Assembly: GCA_018970605.1 (NCBI GenBank)
Contig: JAGWWA010000021.1
Location: 1 to 33,957, forward strand
Direction of reading: 5' to 3'
Source: Planctomycetota bacterium
GTDB taxonomy: Bacteria; Planctomycetota; Planctomycetia; Pirellulales; UBA1268
Length of the DNA: 33,957 bases
Part shown: positions 25,121 through 31,994 of the stretch, one piece after another
Numbering within the stretch: position 1 is the first letter of the stretch
How the letters are laid out: every line of letters starts with the position of its first letter
The notes under the pieces: model-generated
The model's database searches: none
Seen by the model: only the letters and a program-made list of their open reading frames with translations
Told to the model about the DNA's origin: nothing
Translations under genes and position numbers: made by a program

Positions 25121-25139
25121 GCGGCCGCCGGATGGCCGC
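25121..25139. terminator. Hairpin between convergent genes
   Basis: GCGGCC, 7 bases, GGCCGC immediately after the lipase stop, in a 32-bp gap between two convergent genes. No T tract on either strand, so it is a weak candidate for a two-way terminator. Confidence 0.35.
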
Positions 25140-25152
25140 CGCGCCGCGGGCG

Positions 25153-26283
25153 TCACGCCCCGGTCTCGCGTCGTCGCAGCACGTGCCAGCATCCGAAGGC
25201 GAAGCCGGCCGCGAGGGCCGCGCATGTCGATGGCTCGGGTACGGCGACAGGACTCGCGAGCCGAAAGCCGTAAAAACCGCTCTCGCTCGCAGGATCGCGA
25301 ATGTCGCGGTTCGACGACGCGAGGCCCGAGACTTCGTCATCACAGCCACCACCACGCAGTCCGCGAAATGCTCCCGAGGCCCCCGCGAGATCGTTCCATT
25401 CCCAGACATTGCCGCTCTGGTCAAATGTGCCGTAGCCGCTCGGGCTGGCTGTGAAGGACCCGATGTCCGTGAGGTAGTTCTGGCCCTGAACGAATGTCGC
25501 CGACTGCGTCACGGTATGAACGCCCGCGTAGTAGTTCGCCTCGTTGGCCGCACCGCCGGGCACGTTTCCCGGCGCGGCGTCGCTCCGCGTGGCGTACGTC
25601 CAATAGCCTGCGTGCGCACCGCCACCCCGGTAATACGCCGCCTTGTACCACTCATTCTCCGTGGGGATGCGGTAGAGCGGCACGGACCCAGTGTTGGGGT
25701 TGATCGGATTCATGGGCAGCGCCAGGTCGGACAGCCAGTCGGAAAGGTCGTAGGCGCCGTTCTCCGTCGTGGCCGGTCCCTGCAGGCCGGTTGGCTGACC
25801 GTTGCTCATCCAGTTGGCGAATCGGGCGGCGTCGAACCAGCACACGTAGGTGATCGGACGGTTCGCAGCGGTCGCCTGAGGGATCTGCGTGGCTCCGAAG
25901 GGCCCTGTCACCCCGTAGGCGTACGACCCTGACGAACCGGTCCGCGAGATGCCGGCTATCGTCTGGTTCGTCGCCATGGCCGTGCTGTAGAGATTGTTGG
26001 GGTCGGCCTTCGCCACGGCGTTGAGAAATGCCGCATACTGGCCGATCGTGACCTCGTATGTGCCAATCCGAAAGTCGTACGACACGCCGCCATAGCCAGT
26101 CACGTCATTTGCATTCCCGGCGTCACGCACGGCCACCAGTTCGTAGTCAAGACCCTGGCCCCAGCACGGTGCGACGCTCGCGGCCACACCCGTCACCACG
26201 GCCGCCGCCGCCAGCATGTCTCCGCACCACGCTGCCATCACCGCGAGCCGGCACGTCTTCCGGAGTTGCCAGGTGATCCGCAC
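25153..26283 (-). CDS. Secreted SUMF1/FGE-domain protein with PEP-CTERM anchor
   Basis: A 376-residue exported protein. GTG 26283 is supported by GGAAGG about 7 bases before it; a signal peptide follows (long hydrophobic stretch to PCWGQG). The main domain has the sulfatase-modifying-factor fold: RIGTYEVTIGQYAAFLNAV at the start, PITYVCWFDAARFANWM, RIPTENEWYKAAYY, FDQSGNVWEWNDLAG and RGLRGGGCDD ... GFYGFRLA at the end. Only one Cys is near the position where true formylglycine-generating enzymes keep two, so activation of sulfatases is unlikely; a binding or structural role is more probable. VPEPS at 348-352, a hydrophobic helix and LRRRETGA form the PEP-CTERM signal. It is divergent from the TetR-RND operon. 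Confidence 0.87.
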   Translation of the reverse strand: MRITWQLRKTCRLAVMAAWCGDMLAAAAVVTGVAASVAPCWGQGLDYELVAVRDAGNANDVTGYGGVSYDFRIGTYEVTIGQYAAFLNAVAKADPNNLYSTAMATNQTIAGISRTGSSGSYAYGVTGPFGATQIPQATAANRPITYVCWFDAARFANWMSNGQPTGLQGPATTENGAYDLSDWLSDLALPMNPINPNTGSVPLYRIPTENEWYKAAYYRGGGAHAGYWTYATRSDAAPGNVPGGAANEANYYAGVHTVTQSATFVQGQNYLTDIGSFTASPSGYGTFDQSGNVWEWNDLAGASGAFRGLRGGGCDDEVSGLASSNRDIRDPASESGFYGFRLASPVAVPEPSTCAALAAGFAFGCWHVLRRRETGA

Positions 26284-26382
26284 GGCGTTCCTTCCCGCTC
26301 AGGAGCGTTCCACCATATCGCCCGGGGGCCACACTCGGGCGGGCAACCCTCGCTCCCGCCGCGGCGAGCCCGCGGGCGGGAG

Positions 26383-26394
26383 AACACGCGTGTT
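26383..26394. promoter_or_regulatory. 12-bp perfect palindrome upstream of tetR
   Basis: AACACGCGTGTT, directly before the AACAGACGTTTG box. Possible extra binding site in the divergent region. Confidence 0.35.
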
Positions 26395-26406
26395 AACAGA
26401 CGTTTG
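26395..26406 (+). promoter_or_regulatory. Putative TetR operator box 1
   Basis: AACAGACGTTTG. It differs at one base from the centre of the palindromic box 2 (AACAGGCGTTTG at 26439-26450), 44 bp away, and overlaps the proposed -35 element. The repeat at four helical turns suggests two sites for the same regulator. Confidence 0.5.
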
Positions 26407-26431
26407 TCCGTGCGGTTTCTTACCATACAAT
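26404..26431 (+). promoter_or_regulatory. Putative promoter of the tetR-RND operon
   Basis: TTGTCC at 26404-26409, a 16-base spacer and TACAAT at 26426-26431, close to the sigma-70 consensus. Transcription would begin around 26438, inside operator box 2, giving a leader of about 45 bases to ATG 26482. AT content here is clearly higher than in the surrounding DNA. Confidence 0.55.
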
Positions 26432-26432
26432 C

Positions 26433-26454
26433 GATTCAAACAGGCGTTTGAATC
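26433..26454. promoter_or_regulatory. Putative TetR operator box 2 (palindrome)
   Basis: Perfect inverted repeat GATTCAAAC, 4 bases AGGC, GTTTGAATC. It begins 2 bases after the proposed -10 element, so a bound repressor would block the start of transcription. Position right in front of a tetR gene that heads the operon suggests autoregulation. Confidence 0.7.
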
Positions 26455-26481
26455 CGCCGTTTTTCTATCCCGCCGTGCGTT

Positions 26482-27186
26482 ATGCCCACCCAAACCCGCT
26501 CCGGAACGTCAGCGGCCGACGACGCTCGAGACCCTCGCGAGCGGATTCTCCTGGCCGCCGGCCGCGAGTTCGCCGAACGAGGCTTCGAAGCCGCCACGGT
26601 TCGCGACATCTGCGCCGCGGCCGGGGCGAATGTGGCCGCGGTCAACTACTACTTCGGTGACAAGCACCGTCTCTACATCGAGAGCGTGAAGCACGCCCAC
26701 GAGGCGAGGCTTCGCCAGGTGCCGCAGCCCGAGTGGGCTCCTGGCACCCCCGCCGCCCAGAAACTCCACGAGTTCGTCGGCAGCATGCTCGATCGGATGC
26801 TCGGGGGCGACCAGCCGCCGTGGCAGGTGCGGCTGATGATGCGGGAGTTGCTCCAGCCGACCGAGGCCTGCCGCGAACTGGTCGAGGACTACATTCGCCC
26901 CCACTTCGGAATCCTGCTGGGTGTGCTCGACGAGTTGACGGGGGGTGCGCTGCCCGCCTCGGAAGTCCGACGCCTCGGCCTGAGCGTGATCGGGCAGTGC
27001 TTCCTGTACCGGGCCGCGGGCGACGTGGTCGCCATGCTCGTGCCGGCCGGCGAGATCGATGCCTACCACACGCCGCAGGCCATCGCCGACCACGTCACGC
27101 GGTTCACCCTCGCCGCCGTCGGGGCCGCGGAACCGTTCACCCGTCCTGGCCTCGGGACTGTCTCTGCCCTGGAGTCGCCACGATGA
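26482..27186 (+). CDS. TetR-family repressor of the RND operon
   Basis: DNA-binding regulator, 234 residues from ATG 26482. The TetR helix-turn-helix is at about 17-64 (RERILLAAGREFAERGFEAA, TVRDICAAAGANVAAVNYYF). The C-terminal part, with APGTPAAQKLHEFVGSMLDR and later IGQCFLYRAA, looks like the CecR/YbiH (DUF1956) group, several of which control efflux genes next to them. The gene lies first in an operon with a membrane fusion protein and RND pump, its stop overlapping the next start as ATGA. A palindromic operator sits at its promoter, so it probably represses itself and the pump until an unknown ligand binds. The ribosome-binding site is weak. Confidence 0.9.
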   Translation: MPTQTRSGTSAADDARDPRERILLAAGREFAERGFEAATVRDICAAAGANVAAVNYYFGDKHRLYIESVKHAHEARLRQVPQPEWAPGTPAAQKLHEFVGSMLDRMLGGDQPPWQVRLMMRELLQPTEACRELVEDYIRPHFGILLGVLDELTGGALPASEVRRLGLSVIGQCFLYRAAGDVVAMLVPAGEIDAYHTPQAIADHVTRFTLAAVGAAEPFTRPGLGTVSALESPR

Positions 27187-28523
27187 AGATTCTGAAGACG
27201 CTCATGAGCTGGGTGCTTCCACTCGTGATCCTCGGGGCCGCGATCAGCGGGTTCGTGGTACTCGGTGGGCCGAAGCCACCGCCGCGGAAGGACAAGGAGC
27301 CGCCGAAGGCGGTGGTGGTGAAGACGCGGCCGATCGAACCGCAGTCGGCGGGCATCGATCTCGAGGTCGATGGCGTGGTTGTGCCCCTCCGCGAGGTCAC
27401 GCTCGCCGCCGAGGTTCCGGGCCGCGTGCTCCAGAAGACCGCCGCCTGCAACGAGGGCCAGTTCGTGACCAGGGGCACGGTGCTCTTCGAGATCGACCCG
27501 CGCGACTATGAGCTCGACGTGGCCAGGCTCGAGAAGGAGTTCACCCAGGCGGGGCTGGCCATCGAGGAGGTCGATGAGGAGTTGATTCAGAATGCCACGT
27601 CCACCGATCTCGCGAAGCGGCAGGTGGAACTCGCCCGCCGGGAGGCCGCGAGGCTCGAGGGTCTCAAGGCCAGCAAGATCGTCACCGAATCCGAGCACGA
27701 TCGGGCTCTGCGCGATGAACTCACCGCGGCCAACTCGCTGACGATGCTCGAGGGGCAGAAGCGGGTGCTTGCCAAGCGACGGAACAGGCTCCTCGAGGCC
27801 CAGTCACTCGCCGGCACCATGCTGGAAAAGTCGAAGCTCGACCTCTCGCGGACGAGGATCACGTCGCCCGTTGACGGGATCGTGGTGGAGGACAAGGTCG
27901 AGCAGGACTCGTTCGTCGCCAAGGGGGCGGCGCTTGTGACGATCGAAGATACGAGTGCCACCGAAGTGAGGACCAGCCTGCGGATGGACGAGGTGGGCCG
28001 CGTGCTGGGCGGGCGGAACGTCGGCGATGGTGAGCACGGCTTTCCCGGGCTGCCTGCGAAGGTGCTGTTCACGCTCGGCGATCGACGGTACGAGTGGGAC
28101 GGCGTGCTCTCCCGCCAGGAGGGGCGGGGGCTGGACGAAAAAACGCGGACGCTTCCATGCCTGGTCCACGTGCCCGAGCCGACGAAACTGCGGGCGCTCG
28201 ACCGGTATGGTGCCGCCCTGTCGGCCCTGCCTGCCGAGGCGCCGTCGTCGCTGCTCCGCGGGATGTTCGTGCACGTTCTCCTGCACGTGGACGTGGAGCA
28301 GCCGCTCGTCTCCGTTCCGCAGGAGGCCGTCAGGCCCACGGGCGACCTGTTCGTGATGCGGGAGGGCAAACTGACGATCCTCCGGCCCCGGCCGTTTCAC
28401 GCCGCCGCGGGCCGGATCACCTACGACGAGCGGGAGAGCGGCCTGCTGCCGGGGGATCGCGTCGTGGTCAGCCAGATTTCCAGTCCGCGTGACGGGATGG
28501 AACTCACGGAGGCCGCGAAGTGA
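27183..28523 (+). CDS. RND efflux membrane fusion protein
   Basis: Periplasmic adaptor (HlyD/AcrA type) that links an inner-membrane RND pump to an outer-membrane channel. ATG 27183 gives 446 residues. One N-terminal membrane helix (about 8-28, no clear cleavage site or lipobox Cys), a lipoyl half (EVDGVVVPLREVTLAAEVPG ... RGTVLFEIDPRDYE), a long helical hairpin (about 115-215, rich in Glu/Lys/Arg/Leu), the second lipoyl half (TRITSPVDGIVVEDKVEQDS), then beta-barrel and membrane-proximal domains. Start and stop codons overlap both neighbours, so it is coupled to tetR and to the pump. No outer-membrane TolC-like gene follows in the window. Confidence 0.92.
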   Translation: MKILKTLMSWVLPLVILGAAISGFVVLGGPKPPPRKDKEPPKAVVVKTRPIEPQSAGIDLEVDGVVVPLREVTLAAEVPGRVLQKTAACNEGQFVTRGTVLFEIDPRDYELDVARLEKEFTQAGLAIEEVDEELIQNATSTDLAKRQVELARREAARLEGLKASKIVTESEHDRALRDELTAANSLTMLEGQKRVLAKRRNRLLEAQSLAGTMLEKSKLDLSRTRITSPVDGIVVEDKVEQDSFVAKGAALVTIEDTSATEVRTSLRMDEVGRVLGGRNVGDGEHGFPGLPAKVLFTLGDRRYEWDGVLSRQEGRGLDEKTRTLPCLVHVPEPTKLRALDRYGAALSALPAEAPSSLLRGMFVHVLLHVDVEQPLVSVPQEAVRPTGDLFVMREGKLTILRPRPFHAAAGRITYDERESGLLPGDRVVVSQISSPRDGMELTEAAK

Positions 28524-31500
28524 AGTCGATCATCGCCTGGACCGTCCGCAACACGCCGGCCATGAACGTGCTGGTCATCGCCATCATGGTGATCGGCTGG
28601 ATCAGCTTCTCCAGCATGCGCCGTGAGGTGTTTCCGGAGTTCGACCTCGAAATGGCGCTCGTCTCGGTCGTCTATCCCGGGGCGACGCCGGAGGAGGTGG
28701 AGGAGGGCATCTGCCAGAAGGTGGAGGAGGCCTGCCGGAGCGTCGTCGGCATCAAGAAGATCACGAGCGTCGCCCGTGAGGGCATGGGCTACTGCGTCTT
28801 CGAGATGAACGACAACGTCCCCGAGCCACAGCGGGTGGTCAGCGAGATCCGGTCGGAAGTGGAGCGGATTCCGACGTTCCCGGAACTGGCCGAGGACGCG
28901 AAGGTCGAACAGGTCACGCTCCGAACGCCGGCCATCAAGGTGGGCGTGCTCGCTCCGCCGGGCACCGACGGCGGCGAGCGGTCGGAACTCGAAATCCGCG
29001 AGGTGGCGGAGAAGGTGCGGGACGACCTGCTCGCCCTGCCCACGGTTTCGGCGGTCAACATCGCCGGCGGAAAGGACTACGAGATCACGATCGAGATTTC
29101 GGAGGACACGCTGCGAAAATACGGCCTCACGCTCAAGGCCGTAGCCGACATCGTCCGCCGCGAGAATCTCGAACTGCCCGGCGGCACGATCCGCAGCGAG
29201 GGGGGCGAGGTGCTGCTGCGGGGCAAGAACAAGAAGTACGTGGGAGGAGAGATCGCGAAGATTCCGTTGGTCACGCTCCCCGACGGCTTGGTGCTCACGG
29301 TGGGCGACCTGGGGACCGTCCGCGACGGCTTTGCCGACGTGGCGGGCAAGAGCCGGATCAACGGCCGCCAGGGGCTGGCCGTCTCGGTCGATCGCAGTTC
29401 CGGCGAGGATCTGCTCGCCATGGTGGCGGCGGTGAAGGACTATGCGGCCGAAGCCAGGTTGCCGCCGGGCTATGAACTCGTCACCTGGGCCGACGCCTCC
29501 GTGGATGTCCGCGAGCGGCTCGACATGCTGCTGTCGAACGGCACCCAAGGCCTGCTGATCGTGTTCGTGATCCTGGCGCTGTTCTTCGACCTCAAGGTCG
29601 GTTTCTGGGTGGCGATGGGCGTGCCGGTGTCGATGCTCGGCACGGGAGCGCTGATGTTCGCCGGCGATCAGACGCTCAACATGCTCTCGATGTTCGCCTT
29701 CCTGATGGCGGTGGGCATCGACGTGGATGACGCGATCGTGGTCAGCGACAACGTCGAGCGGCATCGGAAGATGGGCAAGGGGCCGATCCAGGCGGCGATC
29801 GACGGCACGGCCGAGGTGGTGCCGTCGGTGGTGTCGGGCGTGATGACGACGGTGATCACGTTCATGCCACTGCTGTTTGTCTCCGGGGTGATGGGCAAGT
29901 TCATCGCCGTCATGCCGTTCGCCTTCATCGCCACGCTCCTCGTCTCGCTTTCCGAGGCGATCTTCGTGCTGCCGGGCCACCTCGCCCACGAGGACAGCTT
30001 CCTGCTCCGCGCCATCAGCTTTCTCTGTACGCCGCTCAAGCCGCTCGTGCCGGTCTTGAGGTTTCTGCAGCGGGTCTGCGACGACGGCCTCAAGTGGTTC
30101 GTGAAGCGAGCCTACGCACCGGCCCTGGAATGGTCGATCGACAACCGCTGGGCCGTCCTCGCCGGCGCGGCTGCCATCCTGATCGTGGCGGTGGGCCTGA
30201 TTCGCAGCGGTACCACACCCTTCAAACTCTTCCCGAAGGTCGATGCGAAGCGTCTGCAGGCGAAGATCATCTATCCCGACGGCACGCCGGCGAGCGTGAC
30301 CGAACAGGGGATCGCCCAGGTGGAACGGGCCCTCGATGAAACCGCCAAGCGGCTTTCTGCCGGCGGCCGGCCGCTCGTCACGTTCGTGTACAGTTCGGCC
30401 GGTTCGTTCGAGACGCAGGGCAAGCCCGGAGCCGATCAGAAGTTCTCAGGCAGCCATCTCGGGGCCGTGAGCGTCGAACTTGAGGATGCCGTCAACCGAA
30501 CCATCGACAGCGAGACGTTCGTGAGCGAATGGCGGAAGGCGACTGGGGAACTTCCTGGGGCCGACAGTGTCGTGTTTGCCAGCGAGAACATCGGTCCGGC
30601 CGGCAAGGCGATCGAGTTCAAGCTGCTGGCGGCGTCCGACGAGGAGTCGGTGCGTCAGCTGGAGGCGGCGGTGGAGCGGTCGAAGGACTGGCTCGCCGAG
30701 TATCCCGGCGTGATCGACATCGACGACGACTCGCGCCCCGGCAAGTGGGAGTACCAGATGAAGGTGCATCCGCAGGCCGAGACGATCGGCGTGTCGCTCG
30801 CCGAGGTCGCCTCCACGATCCGCGGATGCTTCTATGGCGAGGAGGTGATGCGGCTCCAGCGGGGCCGCCACGAGGTCAAGCTGATGGTGGCCTATCCTCG
30901 CGACGAGCGTCGGACGTTCACCGTGCTCGACGACGTGCAGGTCCGGGGAGCCGACGGAGTGGACCGGCCACTGACCGAGGTGGCGGACGTGACGGCGGCT
31001 CGGGGCTACTCCGAAATCAACCGGCTGGGTCAGAAGCGTTCGATCACGGTAACCGCCGACGTCGATGCCAACTCAGGGGTCGTGTCCGGGCAGATCATCG
31101 CCGACATGCAGCAGCGGTTGCTGCCGGAGTTCGAGGCCGACTATCCCGCCGTCCGCGTCCGCTGGGAGGGAGAGCAGGAGCAGACGAACGAGTCGCTTCG
31201 GAGCCTCGGTCTGGGGTTCATGGTGTCGGTGTTCGCGATGTTCGTGCTGCTGACGATCGAGTTCCGCTCCTATCTCCAGCCACTGCTGATTCTGACCGCG
31301 ATCCCGTTCGGGGCGGCGGGTGCCGTGTTTGGTCACGCGATCATGGGCATGCCTCTCTCGCTGTTCACGATGTTCGGCGTGGTGGCTCTCGCCGGCATCG
31401 TCGTCAACGACTCCATCGTGCTCATCGACTTCATCAACTCACGCGTGCGGGAGGGGCGACCGTTGCACCTGGCGATCCGCGAGGCGGGCTGCGTGCGGTT

Positions 31501-31804
31501 CCGGCCCGTGTTCCTCACGAGCATTACGACCGTGGGCGGCCTGCTGCCGCTGCTCTTCGACAAGAGCTTTCAGGCGCAGTTCCTGATCCCGATGGCGGCG
31601 GCGATGACCTTCGGGGAGATGGTGACCACCGTGCTGATCCTGATCATGATCCCGGTGGCCTACTCCTTTATCGGCGGGCAGATGCCGGAGGAGCATGACG
31701 AGGAACCGGTCGACGGGCAGTCGGTCGACGAGGGTGACGACGGCTGGCTGCCGGATTATCTGCAGGAAGACAAGCCGCACGCCTCGGCGACGGCGGAGCC
31801 ATGA
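28520..31804 (+). CDS. RND efflux pump inner-membrane protein
   Basis: Proton-driven transporter of the AcrB/MdtB superfamily, 1094 residues from GTG 28520, which has GGAGG 7 bases upstream and overlaps the previous stop (GTGA). The usual twelve helices are visible: one at the start, a block after each large periplasmic loop. In TM4 the proton-relay Asp pair is in VGIDVDDAIVVSDNVERHRK; FMPLLFVSGVMGKF follows, and the second half has the repeat GVVALAGIVVNDSIVLIDFIN. The C-terminal 40 residues after the last helix are acidic (EEHDEEPVDGQSVDEG) and not typical. Sequence is of the family called 'efflux RND transporter permease' and does not look like a metal pump; substrate unknown. Confidence 0.94.
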   Translation: MKSIIAWTVRNTPAMNVLVIAIMVIGWISFSSMRREVFPEFDLEMALVSVVYPGATPEEVEEGICQKVEEACRSVVGIKKITSVAREGMGYCVFEMNDNVPEPQRVVSEIRSEVERIPTFPELAEDAKVEQVTLRTPAIKVGVLAPPGTDGGERSELEIREVAEKVRDDLLALPTVSAVNIAGGKDYEITIEISEDTLRKYGLTLKAVADIVRRENLELPGGTIRSEGGEVLLRGKNKKYVGGEIAKIPLVTLPDGLVLTVGDLGTVRDGFADVAGKSRINGRQGLAVSVDRSSGEDLLAMVAAVKDYAAEARLPPGYELVTWADASVDVRERLDMLLSNGTQGLLIVFVILALFFDLKVGFWVAMGVPVSMLGTGALMFAGDQTLNMLSMFAFLMAVGIDVDDAIVVSDNVERHRKMGKGPIQAAIDGTAEVVPSVVSGVMTTVITFMPLLFVSGVMGKFIAVMPFAFIATLLVSLSEAIFVLPGHLAHEDSFLLRAISFLCTPLKPLVPVLRFLQRVCDDGLKWFVKRAYAPALEWSIDNRWAVLAGAAAILIVAVGLIRSGTTPFKLFPKVDAKRLQAKIIYPDGTPASVTEQGIAQVERALDETAKRLSAGGRPLVTFVYSSAGSFETQGKPGADQKFSGSHLGAVSVELEDAVNRTIDSETFVSEWRKATGELPGADSVVFASENIGPAGKAIEFKLLAASDEESVRQLEAAVERSKDWLAEYPGVIDIDDDSRPGKWEYQMKVHPQAETIGVSLAEVASTIRGCFYGEEVMRLQRGRHEVKLMVAYPRDERRTFTVLDDVQVRGADGVDRPLTEVADVTAARGYSEINRLGQKRSITVTADVDANSGVVSGQIIADMQQRLLPEFEADYPAVRVRWEGEQEQTNESLRSLGLGFMVSVFAMFVLLTIEFRSYLQPLLILTAIPFGAAGAVFGHAIMGMPLSLFTMFGVVALAGIVVNDSIVLIDFINSRVREGRPLHLAIREAGCVRFRPVFLTSITTVGGLLPLLFDKSFQAQFLIPMAAAMTFGEMVTTVLILIMIPVAYSFIGGQMPEEHDEEPVDGQSVDEGDDGWLPDYLQEDKPHASATAEP

Positions 31805-31824
31805 AACGAAGTCGCCGGGTAGCC

Positions 31825-31841
31825 GCAGGTTGGTAACCTGC
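31825..31841 (+). repeat. GCAGGTT palindrome variant, copy C
   Basis: GCAGGTT, GGT, AACCTGC, 7-3-7, preceded by GTAGCC. A shorter variant of the GCACAGGTT family, 21 bases behind the RND pump stop. Confidence 0.65.
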
Positions 31842-31882
31842 AGTGAAGCGGAGCGGGTGCTGCTTCATGCACAGGCGAAATC

Positions 31883-31928
31883 GGGGACGGGAGCGGATTA
31901 ACGCGCAGCGAAAGTCGCTCCCGTCCCC
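31883..31928. terminator. Strong hairpin between convergent RND and desulfurase genes
   Basis: GGGGACGGGAGCG at 31883-31895 pairs perfectly with CGCTCCCGTCCCC at 31916-31928, with a 20-base loop, followed by ATTTTC. In the 190-bp gap between convergent genes this is the best terminator candidate of the window for the RND operon; on the other strand AAA stretches give TTTC, so it may work both ways. It may also be another REP-type element. Confidence 0.6.
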
Positions 31929-31994
31929 ATTTTCTCTACGCCGTATCGAGGGCATGGGCAGCCCCTCGCCGAATTCCGGTGGCTGTGAGGAGTG

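Noticed and set aside
28421-29989. 522-residue His/Asp-rich antisense frame in the RND pump gene
   Set aside because: Composition is the reverse-complement image of a membrane protein gene; no independent signal.
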